Source of the DNA: CBCXVS01 sp965178525
GTDB taxonomy: Bacteria > Tectomicrobia > Entotheonellia > Entotheonellales > Entotheonellaceae
Length of the DNA stretch: 19,083 bases
Assembly: GCA_965178525.1 (NCBI GenBank)
Contig: CBCXVS010000136.1
Location: 1 to 19,083 of the forward strand
Reading direction: 5' to 3'
The position numbers and the translations under genes are program-made. The notes under the pieces are model-generated. The model had not been told where the DNA came from. It saw only the letters and a list, made by a program, of their open reading frames with translations, and ran no database searches. This document shows positions 7,455 through 16,021 of the stretch, piece by piece; positions within the stretch are counted from its first letter, which is position 1; every line of letters begins with the position of its first letter.

Positions 7455-9098
7455 TTACGCCGCGTCATACCAGCCTGCGGGGGAGGTGGGGTGTTGGGTG
7501 GTAAATTGTTGTAGTTCTGTCAACCCCCGGCGCCATTCACCTCGGGACATGTGATACTGGACCCGTGACGCATGCGCTTCAGGAGAATGGGGAGCGAGCT
7601 GCAAGGCGCGGCGAATGAGCTGTCGGCTTTGTGTGCCTGTCGGGCCCCGTCCTTGCCCCATGTCGGTGAGATGATTCGCCAAGTGGGTCAGGGCCAACAC
7701 ATTGTCGGGATCGAGTTCCACGGCTCGGGCTGCACGTCGTTGGGCCTCTGCATCGCGTCCCACGGTCTGCAGGGCATCGTGACTATACGTTAATGCCACG
7801 AGGTCGTCCGGATGGTGTTGTAGAACTGTGTCAAACGCCTGAAGCGCTTCGAGGGGATGGGCTGCCTGCATATGGGTCAGCCCCAGGGCATGCCAGTGTG
7901 CTAGGTTGGCAGGTTCTAAGGCAGAGGCGGCCTCGAAGGCCTGCAGCGCGCTTTTGACATGCCGGCGGCAAGCTGCGATGAGCCCTTCTAGATGATGCTG
8001 TGAGGCTGGGTTGCGGGCCAAAGACATGGCCCGTTCATAGGCGGTGATCGCATCTTCTGTACGGCCAATCGCGTCTAACATCTGCCCAAGACGTAACCAG
8101 ACCGCCAGGCAATCCGGGCGCTTGCGCACCACCTGGCGGTACGCGGCCCTCGCTTCGTCCCACTGTCCCATCGTGTACAGCATGTCGCCGAGGGCTCGAT
8201 ATTTTTTCCATCCTCCGGGATGTTGTCGTACATACGTGCGTAAGGTGTCAACTTTTTGCTGCTGTCGCCTCGGTTTGTGATCCAGCGTGAGGTACAGGTG
8301 CTTTTCGACCTCGCCGGGGAGAAAGACACGGACCGCACACGTCGCGGCGCTCTGAGCTGTTATTTCCTCGCAGGCCGCGTGTGCGCTAGACGTGAGTTCC
8401 GGCTCCGTGTCAAGCGGAGCCGTCGTCAGAGTCATGGGCGCAGGCGCGGTCGACAGCGCGTTCCACTCGTCGGAGCAGTACGGGGTCAATTGCACTTGCA
8501 TGAGGACACGCGCTTGTTGGATGCGCTTGCGAACCGTGTCAGAGCGGAGGTGAAGTTGCGCCGCAATGTCGTCATAGGGCATTTCATGGACAAAGCGCAG
8601 GAGTGAGGGTGCACGCAGCCGAGACGGCAGGCTTTCAAACGCACGTCGTATGCATGTGCCGAGCTCATCTCGGAGAATGGTCTCCTCCGTCGATTCCTGC
8701 GCGGATTTTGCCGTACGCTTCCCTTCCGTGAGACCTGTCGTGACGCCTTGCACATATCTGACATGTCTCTGGCGTGCCTTCCAGACGTCCGTACAATGGT
8801 TGTGAAGTATCCGAATCATCCAGTTTTTGGCACATACGATGTCTCGGGGGGTCTTGATAAGGTGTTGCCAAGCTTTTACACTGCTGCTGCTTAGGGCGTC
8901 TTCGGCATCCGCCAAGTTGGCTCCCATCCACTGGAGACTGTAGCGAGAGAGGAGTGCGTTGCCGTACATGTCCCATAAGCGCCAGAATGCTGTGGTATCA
9001 CCCTGTGTGATGTGTCGAAGGAGAGTCTGTTCCTCTACGGTGGTTGCCCCGGATGTGATGATATCGACAGAACCGGAATCGGTGTTCGTAGGTGTCAT
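7455..9098 (-). CDS. ECF sigma factor fused to TPR domain, N-terminal part (ends at premature TAA)
   Basis: This is the first 547 codons of a sigma-70/TPR fusion. Region 2 of the sigma factor lies at about residues 36-90 (FWRLWDMYG, then LADAEDALSSSSVKAWQHL). Region 4 lies at about 145-205 (LPSRLRAPSLLRFVHEMPYDDIAAQL and RSDTVRKRIQQAR). A linker rich in Ala/Thr/Pro follows, then at least five TPR units from about residue 300 (for example WKKYRALGDMLYTMGQWDEARAAY). Such C-terminal TPRs are thought to take the place of an anti-sigma factor by binding partners or gating the sigma domain. The ATG at 9096-9098 has a GGAGG 6 bases upstream. The frame stops at TAA 7455-7457, immediately after GWYDAA, yet continues open with more TPR for 219 codons. 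Full length would be about 767 residues. Confidence 0.82.
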   Translation of the reverse strand: MTPTNTDSGSVDIITSGATTVEEQTLLRHITQGDTTAFWRLWDMYGNALLSRYSLQWMGANLADAEDALSSSSVKAWQHLIKTPRDIVCAKNWMIRILHNHCTDVWKARQRHVRYVQGVTTGLTEGKRTAKSAQESTEETILRDELGTCIRRAFESLPSRLRAPSLLRFVHEMPYDDIAAQLHLRSDTVRKRIQQARVLMQVQLTPYCSDEWNALSTAPAPMTLTTAPLDTEPELTSSAHAACEEITAQSAATCAVRVFLPGEVEKHLYLTLDHKPRRQQQKVDTLRTYVRQHPGGWKKYRALGDMLYTMGQWDEARAAYRQVVRKRPDCLAVWLRLGQMLDAIGRTEDAITAYERAMSLARNPASQHHLEGLIAACRRHVKSALQAFEAASALEPANLAHWHALGLTHMQAAHPLEALQAFDTVLQHHPDDLVALTYSHDALQTVGRDAEAQRRAARAVELDPDNVLALTHLANHLTDMGQGRGPTGTQSRQLIRRALQLAPHSPEAHASRVQYHMSRGEWRRGLTELQQFTTQHPTSPAGWYDAA

Positions 9099-9439
9099 GA
9101 ATGGCCTCCAAACCTACCGTTTGCCTTGAGGTTGGCATCGCCGGGAACGGGCTGACTCTCAAAGGGTGAAAAGATTGGCCTTGCCAGACATGACGATTTC
9201 CTGCGCAATTCCTGCTCTTTTGCTGCTATCCTCCGTATCCTGGTCTGATCATTTGCGATCGAGATCGCCCACCACAAAGATTATCCCTCATTACGCATGC
9301 AGAATGCGGGATGTCAGAGTAGCGAACACGCAAAGCGTGAGTACAGTGAAAGTCATGAGGCCGTGGCAGGGAGATCGCAAGGCAGACCTGAGCAGTTAGT
9401 AGGAAGGATTGCGGGCAGGCCATAACCCCAAGCGATGGA
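9099..9439. promoter_or_regulatory. Intergenic region upstream of the sigma/TPR gene
   Basis: These 341 bases lie between the end of the winged-helix AAA/TPR gene and the start of the sigma/TPR gene, both leftward. The region should hold the sigma/TPR promoter. A short hairpin CACGC-AAA-GCGTG occurs near 9328-9340, but I see no convincing -35/-10 pair. The rightward open frame 9166-9399 has no family resemblance and no clear Shine-Dalgarno. Confidence 0.4.
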
Positions 9440-11080
9440 TTACCAGCAGGTACCCAGGAAAGGCGAGCATCCGAGTTCGTGCGCCCGTTGTTGGGCGCGC
9501 TCCGCATATATTGGGACGTGCAACTCCGTGAAGAGATTGTAGGCCGCCGTCAAGTGCATCATCGTCGCCTGATGGTTTCCCTGGAGATGTGTGAGATCGG
9601 CCAAGTCCAAATGGGTCCGTCCCGCTTCGAAGCGGACTTGCAGCGCGTCAAACGTGCTGAGCGCCTCCCTGAAATGACGTTCAGCTGCGACGAGAGCATC
9701 GGCGGCCCGTGAAATGCGGCCCAACGTACGTTGAGCCCAGGCCACGCCAGTGCGATAAGCCGTCTCTTGTGCCACCGATAACCCCTGTTGGGTCAGGTCA
9801 TGTGCGGTATCGAGTTCATCACGTAGCCGATAGGCTTCACTCAAGAAAATCGTGTACAACCCCTCGAGTCGCCGCTGGTGAAATTGGCGCATGCGTTGTA
9901 CGGACTGCTGCAGCAACGGTATGGCTTCGGCGGCATCGCCTTGCTCGAGGTAGGCATAGCCTAACCAACCTAAAGACAAGGCAGCGCTGAGCGGATCGGG
10001 CGCCTGCTCGAGGCTACGTTGGCACGCTTCGGTGCCCTCTTCCCACCTTCCGCACGTTGCCTGAGCCCACCCCGTCAGCCAATCGGCGAAGGATAGGAGC
10101 TGTGGATCTCCCAAGGCTGTACCCATGGATCGGGTTTGCTCCGCGGCTCGCAGGGCGCTGGCAAAGTCTCCGATGAGAAGCGTATGGAGCCCAAGAACCA
10201 GATAGGCCATGCCAAGTTGGGAGCGCGCTTCCGGCTGCTGCAGTAAGGACACGGCGCGTTGGCTGAACTCGACGCCCTCAATCAGACGTCCGGACCGGTA
10301 TCGTTCCCTGGCCAACACATAACACGCCTGCCCCATCGTTGTTTCGTCCTGGCATTGGGCCGCTAACTCGAAGACGTGTTGGGCGTGTTGGGCTGCGGCC
10401 TCCCACTCTCCCAGGCTGCTATAGGTCTGAGCCAAGAGCAGGGCGTGACGGCTGCCTCGCCAGGTATCCTGCGGCTGATCGAAGTGCTCGCGATGCTGCG
10501 TGAGGAGGGTTGCCGTTTCCTGATAGTGCCCCAAGGCCACAAGGCATTCAGCCTGGCGCAGGATGAGATCGAGTCGGTAAGGGATCTGTTGGTCACGCGG
10601 CAGGTGTTCGACATGTACAAGCGTCTCCCGCAAAGCGGCTACCGCTTCTGCATGACCCCCTTTGTCGGCTGCGACCTTAGCCAAACGGGTCAGAGACGCA
10701 ACGGCTTTGCCGGCCTGCTCGGTGCGAGCGTCATGATGCGCCAGGAGATCCGATACGTCCTCGAGGTGATCGGCGTAAAGCACATGCAAAGCCTGACTGA
10801 CCGCGGTATGGAGCATGGGGCGATGCATCGGCAGGATGCTATCGTAGGCAACCTCCTGGATGAGCGTATGTTTGAAGGCATAGACCCGCTCCTCGACGCC
10901 GCTTTGTACATAGCACAAAGCCCGTTGTCCAAGCTCTAAGAGCCACGCCTCCAGCGTGTCAGCGTCCGGCCAGGATGCCTGCAAAAGGCGTTCTGAAAAG
11001 GTAGACCCCAGAACGGCTGCGGTTTGAACGAGCCGCCTGGGTCCCTCCGGAAGCTGGTTCAGCCGGGCTCTGAGCACATC
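9440..11080 (-). pseudogene. C-terminal TPR part of the winged-helix AAA regulator, after the in-frame TGA
   Basis: This continues the regulator in the same frame after TGA 11081-11083: DVLRARLNQLPEGPRRLVQT, then AAVLGSTFSERLL, the helical segment that in this family directly follows the ATPase. TPR-like repeats follow over about 450 residues (for example AEAVAALRETLVHVEHL, AAAQHAQHVFELAAQ, EEGTEACQRSLEQAPDPLSAAL, HFREALSTFDALQ) up to a normal-looking end ELGCSPFLGTCW. A GTG lies 3 bases after the TGA, so low-level reinitiation is conceivable, but no Shine-Dalgarno is evident. A CGA (Arg) to TGA change is the simplest origin. TPR content would provide the ligand or partner-binding surface of the regulator. 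No other break is visible. Confidence 0.75.
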
Positions 11081-12286
11081 TCAGACATTGTCCGGGAGTG
11101 TCGTGTCTGGCCCGGGCGCCTCGTGTTCGATGATGAGTCGAGTCAACTCTTCCAGCAATAGGGGATTCCCTGCGGCCTTTGTCACAACATTCTGCTCCAA
11201 GTCGGCCGTTACGATGGTCTGGGCTAAACCCGCATGGAACATGCGGAGACTCTCACGGGCCGTCAGTGGCGCCAGCGTCATCTGTGTCACAACCGACGTT
11301 TCCATCCATGCGGGCCGATATTCGGGATGGCAGGTTGTGAGGAGCAAGATCGGCGCATGGGCGAGATTCGTCATTAGGGACACCAGACAGTCTTCCGATG
11401 CGCTATCGATCCACTGTAGGTCCTCGATCGTGGCGATAACCGGCCGCTGGCGGCTGCTTGCGAGGAGCATATGGCATAGTGTGGTAGCGATTCGCACCCG
11501 AATGAGATTCGGCTTCAGCGCCGTGAGCTTGTCCTCGCCTGACTTGATCCCGAGTAAACGCAGGAGATACGGTGTTCTCTCCTCGGGGTCCATGCCCATC
11601 TCTCGCAGATGGTTGGACACCTGCGCGGTCACAGCCTCCGCGCTGCCCTCTGCCATGATGCCGCAGTTTTGGCGCACGATGTCGAGCCAGGGCAGGTAAG
11701 GCATGCTGTGACGGTTGGAGAAACCCCATCCCTCCAGATACGTCACCCGCCCTGACCTGAGGCTTTGCCGGAACTCATAGAACGGGCGTGATTTGCCGGC
11801 ACCGGGATGGCCGACGAGCCCTACGGCACGTCCATGGCCGCTCTCCACCTGCTCCAACCGCTCATGAAGCATGGCGAGTTCTTGCTGTCGCCCCACAAAG
11901 GGACTCAGCACACGCTCAGGGTGTGGTGCTTGTGGGGCGATAGGGCGAACGGCGGGCGCCTGATCGGCATCGCTTGAGCGTTGCTCGACAGGCGCCACAA
12001 AGCGATAGCCGTAGCCATGCGAGGTCTGGATGATCCGCTGTGTCTGCCCCGTGTCACCCGTAGCCCGACGTACCAACCTGATGACCCCTTCCAGCGTCGT
12101 GTTGGCGATAAACTGATCGGGCCACACCTGCGCGCACAGCTCGTCCTTGGAGACGACACGGTCGCGCTGTTCCAAGAGATAGTGCAACACCTTGAACACG
12201 CGCGGCGGCAGCCGCGTGGTTTGCGCTCCGCGCTGTAGGGTATAGAGCTGTGTGTCGAGTCTACAGTCGCCAAAGAGGTAGATCAT
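11081..12286 (-). CDS. Winged-helix / AAA-ATPase / TPR regulator, N-terminal part (ends at premature TGA)
   Basis: This is the first 401 codons of a large ATPase regulator. Residues 1-100 form an OmpR/CadC-type winged helix (YLFGDCRLDTQLYTL, LPPRVFKVLHYLLEQRDRVV, VWPDQF, TSHGYGYRFVAPVE), a DNA-binding domain used without a receiver. From about residue 125 comes a signal-transducing ATPase module opening with FVGRQQELAML, Walker A GHPGAGKSR and a Walker B-like VIATIEDLQW, with later NB-ARC/MalT-like helices (AAGNPLLLEELTRLI). The ATG at 12284-12286 is chosen because the fold begins there; a TTG two codons earlier is possible, and no strong Shine-Dalgarno is seen. The frame ends at TGA 11081-11083 after LPDNV, but continues open with the rest of the protein. 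The intact product would be about 948 residues. Confidence 0.82.
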   Translation of the reverse strand: MIYLFGDCRLDTQLYTLQRGAQTTRLPPRVFKVLHYLLEQRDRVVSKDELCAQVWPDQFIANTTLEGVIRLVRRATGDTGQTQRIIQTSHGYGYRFVAPVEQRSSDADQAPAVRPIAPQAPHPERVLSPFVGRQQELAMLHERLEQVESGHGRAVGLVGHPGAGKSRPFYEFRQSLRSGRVTYLEGWGFSNRHSMPYLPWLDIVRQNCGIMAEGSAEAVTAQVSNHLREMGMDPEERTPYLLRLLGIKSGEDKLTALKPNLIRVRIATTLCHMLLASSRQRPVIATIEDLQWIDSASEDCLVSLMTNLAHAPILLLTTCHPEYRPAWMETSVVTQMTLAPLTARESLRMFHAGLAQTIVTADLEQNVVTKAAGNPLLLEELTRLIIEHEAPGPDTTLPDNV

Positions 12287-12674
12287 GAGCAATTACCAAA
12301 CATAGCTCAGACAGATAGTTCTGTGGATACACTCTCGGATTGATCGGCCTGGCTCCTGAAACGCGCGGTCGTGGCACGTCTATATACTCAGGTGTTAATA
12401 GCCATGCTAGGGCATCATACTGGCTCTGCAGTCAGATGTCCATACAGGCTGGCAGGACATCGATCCGGATGACGCTATGAAAGGTTGTAAAACCATCAGA
12501 GGCTACAAACTCAAAAAATTCACACATTGCCTTTGGCATTCGTCGTATAAATAAATCGAGGGGCGGTGGCGCCTGTAAATCGGACGGAGTTATACATCTT
12601 TTGAGGTGTGAAAAGATTATCCGAAGATGTGTGTCGAGGCGTTGGAAACTCAATCAAAAGTTTTTTGGAAAAAA

Positions 12675-12825
12675 TTCTAATGTGTTAGAAATAGTTTTCA
12701 AGTAGTAAAAATAAACTTATAAAAGAGTATTAAGGTTGATATAAGAGAGAATATGTAGATCTATAAGCATATAGAAGATTACCTTGACAAGGCATAAAGG
12801 TGTGACTAAAATCTATCACTAGATT
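12675..12825. repeat. Three 16-bp palindromes with TCTA/TAGA cores around the promoter
   Basis: Three perfect 6-base inverted repeats, each with a 4-base loop, lie within 151 bases: TTCTAA-TGTG-TTAGAA (12675-12690), TCTATA-AGCA-TATAGA (12760-12775) and AATCTA-TCAC-TAGATT (12810-12825). The second overlaps the 8-base palindrome TAGATCTA (12756-12763), and the third overlaps the -10 box. Their shared TCTA/TAGA half-sites look like operators for a dimeric regulator, but AT-rich sequence raises the chance of coincidence. Confidence 0.4.
12784..12812 (+). promoter_or_regulatory. Sigma-70-type promoter for the AAA-TPR-LuxR gene
   Basis: TTGACA (12784-12789), a 17-base spacer and TAAAAT (12807-12812, 5 of 6 matches to TATAAT) form the best promoter in the window. 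It lies about 88 bases upstream of the ATG at 12900 and within the AT-rich region. Confidence 0.7.
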
Positions 12826-12899
12826 GAAGAAAGTAAGACTGGGGTGCGTGAAAATTTCTTTGACCCCAGGCATCGTTTCCTCGAATAGGAGTGGGCGTC

Positions 12900-13316
12900 A
12901 TGGACGGAACAGCCGAGAGGCATAAGGGTGACCATCCTGCGAGCTTGGTCCAGCCGATTCCTCCCTTTATCGGTCGCCGAAAGCAGCTGGACTGGTTCGC
13001 CCGCTGCATACAGAGCGTGATAGCCGGTCACCCTCGCGTCGTGCTGATCCCGGGCGAGGCTGGCCTTGGTAAAACCCGGCTCCTCCAAGAAGTGGGGGCA
13101 GAGGCTGTACGCCGCGGACTTCAAGTCTACCTGGGCCGAAGTGATGAAGAACTCGCGCTTCCCTATCTGCCCTTTGTCAAAGTGTTAACCATGTTATGGG
13201 AGCAAGTTCTCAAGAACGTGCCGGGCGCTCTCGACGCCGACGCGGAGATCATCCGCCATTTTCTCTATCAAGACAGAGCGGGCGCCTTCCCTACTGGCTC
13301 CTCGATCCCTCCCTAA
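12900..13316 (+). CDS. AAA-ATPase / TPR / LuxR-family regulator, N-terminal part (ends at premature TAA)
   Basis: This is the first 138 codons of a MalT/LuxR-type giant regulator. After a short polar N-terminus (MDGTAERHKGDHPASL) it has FIGRRKQLDWF and Walker A PGEAGLGKTRLL (residues 51-62), the nucleotide-binding start of the ATPase, then LALPYLPFVKVL. The ATG at 12900 is chosen because AGGAG (12887-12891) lies 8 bases upstream; the GTG at 12891 overlaps that site. The frame ends at TAA 13314-13316 after GSSIPP, but the same frame continues with AKEDKLQLFLSVSH and the rest of the ATPase. A fragment with Walker A but no Walker B would not be functional. One CAA-to-TAA change explains the break. 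Confidence 0.8.
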   Translation: MDGTAERHKGDHPASLVQPIPPFIGRRKQLDWFARCIQSVIAGHPRVVLIPGEAGLGKTRLLQEVGAEAVRRGLQVYLGRSDEELALPYLPFVKVLTMLWEQVLKNVPGALDADAEIIRHFLYQDRAGAFPTGSSIPP

Positions 13317-15821
13317 GCCAAGGAGGATAAGCTCCAGCTGTTTCTTTCGGTGTCGCACACCCTTATCAAGCTGGCCCAGAGTGCTCCGGTCCTCATCGCG
13401 ATAGACGATCTCCAATGGGCTGGCCAACCCTCTTTAGACTTGTTCGGTCACATTGTCTTTGCGGTCGCGGATACTGCCGCGCGGGAATCGATACCGCTTC
13501 TCATCATTGGCACTTACAGGCCGATGGAGCCAGAGGCGCGTCTGGCCCGCCTGATCGCGCGTCTGCAGCGTGAAGGGATCTGCCAGACCCTCGAACTTTC
13601 CGGCCTCGACGAGCCCGAGATTTATGGACTTCTGCAGGGACTGGGGCTGGGGCGTCCGTCTCATCAACTCATCACCACGGTCAGTGAGGCCACGCAAGGG
13701 AATCCGCTGTTCGTCCAAGAAGTTGCCTATCATCTGAGACAACAGGACGCGCTCCAGGAGCTGGGCGGTTATGTGGTGACGACAGCTCCTGCCGCCAGCC
13801 TGCGGCTGCCCGAGCAGGTTACCGGCGCCATCCTCGCCCGTACTCAGGGACTCAGTGAAGATTGTCGGCGAGTACTTGTTTTGGCCTCTTTCCTCGGGGA
13901 GAGCTTTTCCCTCCGGTCTTTGGGTACGACGAGCAACATGGATGAGGATGCGTTGTTGAATCTGTTAGAGGAGGGAATGCGTCAGGGCCTGCTCTTGAGT
14001 CAAGGACAAGGATTTCAGTTCACGCACGCATTGATTCAGCATATCTTTTACAACGAGCCCAGCGTGGCCCGGCGTCAGCGACTCCACGCTCAAATTGCCC
14101 GGATCCTGGAGCGCCTTTATGCGGATCGCCTCGATGACCACGTCCTGGAGATTGCCCATCATCTGGTGCGTGCCGGTTCCGTTGCTGAGGCGGAAAAGGT
14201 GCCAGAATACGCTCGTCGAGCCGGTGATCAGGCCTTCGCGTTTTTCGCCTGGACCGAGGCTGCCGACTATTACGAAGCGGCGCTGTCGACCCCTGAGTCC
14301 ACGACTCGCCTCGCCGTCCATGACCGGGCCGAGTTGCACTATCTGGCTGGCCTGGCTCGCTATCGCGATATGGATGTGGGCCCTAGTCTGGACCACTACG
14401 AAAAGGCCATTGAGGCTTACCGACTGGCCGGTGACGTGCGAGGGCTAGCGCAGGCACTGATGGAGAAGACTCACGCCCACTTTACCCTCGCCTCTGTCGC
14501 ATACGGGACGCTCGTCGATGTGCAACCGCTGGAGGCGGCCCTTGAAGCCTTAGGCGATCAAGAGGCCCAGCTCCAGGGGTGTATTTGGGCAACGATAGCC
14601 GAAGCCTATTGGACCGCGAGGCAGCCGGAAAATGCCAAGCAGGTCGCCCAGCGTGCCTTAGAGATTGGCCGGCATCTCGAGGATGACCGGCTCTGTGTTC
14701 GCGCACTGCAAGGATTGGCGCTGGCGCAAACGCAAACTCTGCATGTCAAGGAAGCCCTGGAGAATTGGCAGGCAGCCTTGTTCCATGCGCAGCGGGCCGA
14801 TGACCTCTGGCTCCAGGGCTGGCCGATTCCAAGGATGGCTTTGATTTTGGTGCGGTTGGGGCGGCTGGATGAAGCTGAGACCATGGCGCTGGAAGCCTGC
14901 GAAGTCATCCGGAAGACCCAAAGTTGGGGTGATTATTCCATGGCTTTGGCCGCCCTGGTATCTGTCGCCGTCATCCGGGGAGACTTTGAAGCCGTGGAAA
15001 GGTACACCCATGAAACGATGCAGGTCGTGTCTCGCTCCCGATACCCCTGGAGTGCTGTCTTTGCTCTTCCTGCGCTGGCTTGCGCTCGGACCCTGCGTGG
15101 CGCCTGGGCTGCAGCGGAGGACGCGCTCGACATGCTGGTGCAGCCGGGTAGCGTGTTTGAAAACGTGGGAGCCACCCTGCACACCCATGTGCAGATATAT
15201 CGTCAGCTGTTGCGTGCTTACACCTCAGAGATTCTAGGTGAACCGATGTCAGCGTTGGCAGCAGATTTGTTGCCCGCTGGCGGGATCGATGCCTCGACAC
15301 TCGCCCCCTGCAGCGCCCTCGTTGAGATGAGTGACCTGATGGCTGTGCCGACTCTGGCGGAGCCCCTCTATCAGGCGCTCACTTTAGCTGCGGAGCGGGG
15401 TGTGCTCTTTTCGACCGAGTGGGCGTTTCTGATCCCTCGCATCCTCGGTGTCGCCGCGGCTTCATGCCGTTGGTGGGATACAGCGGAAGCGCACTTTCAG
15501 GAGGCCATCAACGTGATGACCAATATTGGGGCGCAACCGGAGCTGGGACGGTCGTGCCTCGACTACGCGCGCATGCTGGCTGCCCGGGGCGGCCGCAGTG
15601 ATCGCCACCGCGCCATTGAGTTGGTCAGTAAGGCTGATCTGATCTTTAGCGAGTTCGACATGGCGCCCTTTACGAGGCAAGCGGCGCAGCTTGCCGAGGC
15701 GTTACAGCCTCAAATCCCCCTGGTTTTGAGGCAGCATACCGCTTATTCGAACAATCTCGTCAAGCAAGAGGTGGAAGCCCTGGTGAGTATCGCCTGGGAC
15801 CGTACTAACATTTTAGGGTAG
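13317..15821 (+). pseudogene. AAA/TPR continuation of the LuxR-family regulator, after the in-frame TAA
   Basis: This is the same reading frame after TAA 13314-13316. It contains the Walker B segment (PVLIAIDDLQWAGQPSLDLF), the sensor and winged-helix parts of the ATPase (LLIIGTYRP, EATQGNPLFVQEV, LRLPEQVTGAILARTQGLSE), then about 550 residues of TPR-like helices (ADYYEAAL, RAELHYLAGLARYRDMDVG, ELGRSCLDYARMLAARGG). Just after the first stop there is an AAGGAGG, but the nearest in-frame start (GTG 13350) is 24 bases away, so reinitiation is doubtful. The frame ends in EVEALVSIAWDRTNILG and TAG 15819-15821, exactly where a LuxR helix-turn-helix should begin (family consensus REVEVL, then RTNQEIA). 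The regulator has therefore lost its DNA-binding end as well. Confidence 0.78.
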
Positions 15822-15900
15822 GAGGATATGTGTTGTCTGTCAGCCCGCCGCCAGCAAAGGATGAGGTTTCGCCAACCGTGCCCATGCGGCTCCGAAGCGC
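15822..15900 (+). pseudogene. Decayed LuxR helix-turn-helix remnant
   Basis: After the TAG at 15819-15821, pieces of a LuxR C-terminus appear in shifted frames. GTG TTG TCT GTC AGC CCG (VLSVSP, 15830-15847) falls 23 bases after the codon for N in RTN, where intact relatives have about 24. GFANRAHAA (about 15865-15891) resembles the conserved IGVxNRAxAA end, but lies about 20 bases too close. This fits one or more small deletions; it is inference from remembered family consensus. Confidence 0.45.
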
Positions 15901-16021
15901 CTCTGGGCGGGTGTCCATGACAGCGAATGGAAGTAGAAGAGGACATGGGACGGAGCCGTGTGGTTTGCTGTCCATGTTGTGAGAAGAAACTCAGAAGTTC
16001 TGGTGACAAAAGGAGAATACC

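Larger units (their letters stand above)
12287..12899. promoter_or_regulatory. AT-rich divergent control region between two AAA/TPR regulators
   Basis: This 613-base region separates the starts of the two divergent regulator genes. The part from about 12650 to 12840 is strongly AT-rich compared with its surroundings and carries a good rightward promoter and three short palindromes. The part 12287-12430 should hold the leftward promoter, but I see no clear pair of hexamers there. The leftward open frame 12432-12653 starts at TTG, has no Shine-Dalgarno and matches nothing I know, so I do not call it a gene. Confidence 0.6.

Noticed and set aside
9166..9399. 77-residue rightward open frame between two leftward genes
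   Set aside because: It has no family resemblance and no clear Shine-Dalgarno, and it covers the region that must contain the sigma/TPR promoter.
11081..11083. TGA read as selenocysteine or tryptophan, or TAA/TAG reassigned
   Set aside because: TGA ends the methyltransferase and helicase genes normally, and TAA and TAG end other genes here. The three in-frame stops are of two kinds, and no SECIS-like element was evident, so a code change does not explain them.
886..12395. 13-base match TATATACTCAGGT inside the kinase gene and upstream of the winged-helix regulator
   Set aside because: One copy is in coding sequence, the match is short and AT-rich, and no further copies were noticed.
12432..12653. 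73-residue leftward open frame in the AT-rich control region
   Set aside because: It starts at TTG without a Shine-Dalgarno, shows no recognisable fold and is flanked by promoter-like sequence.
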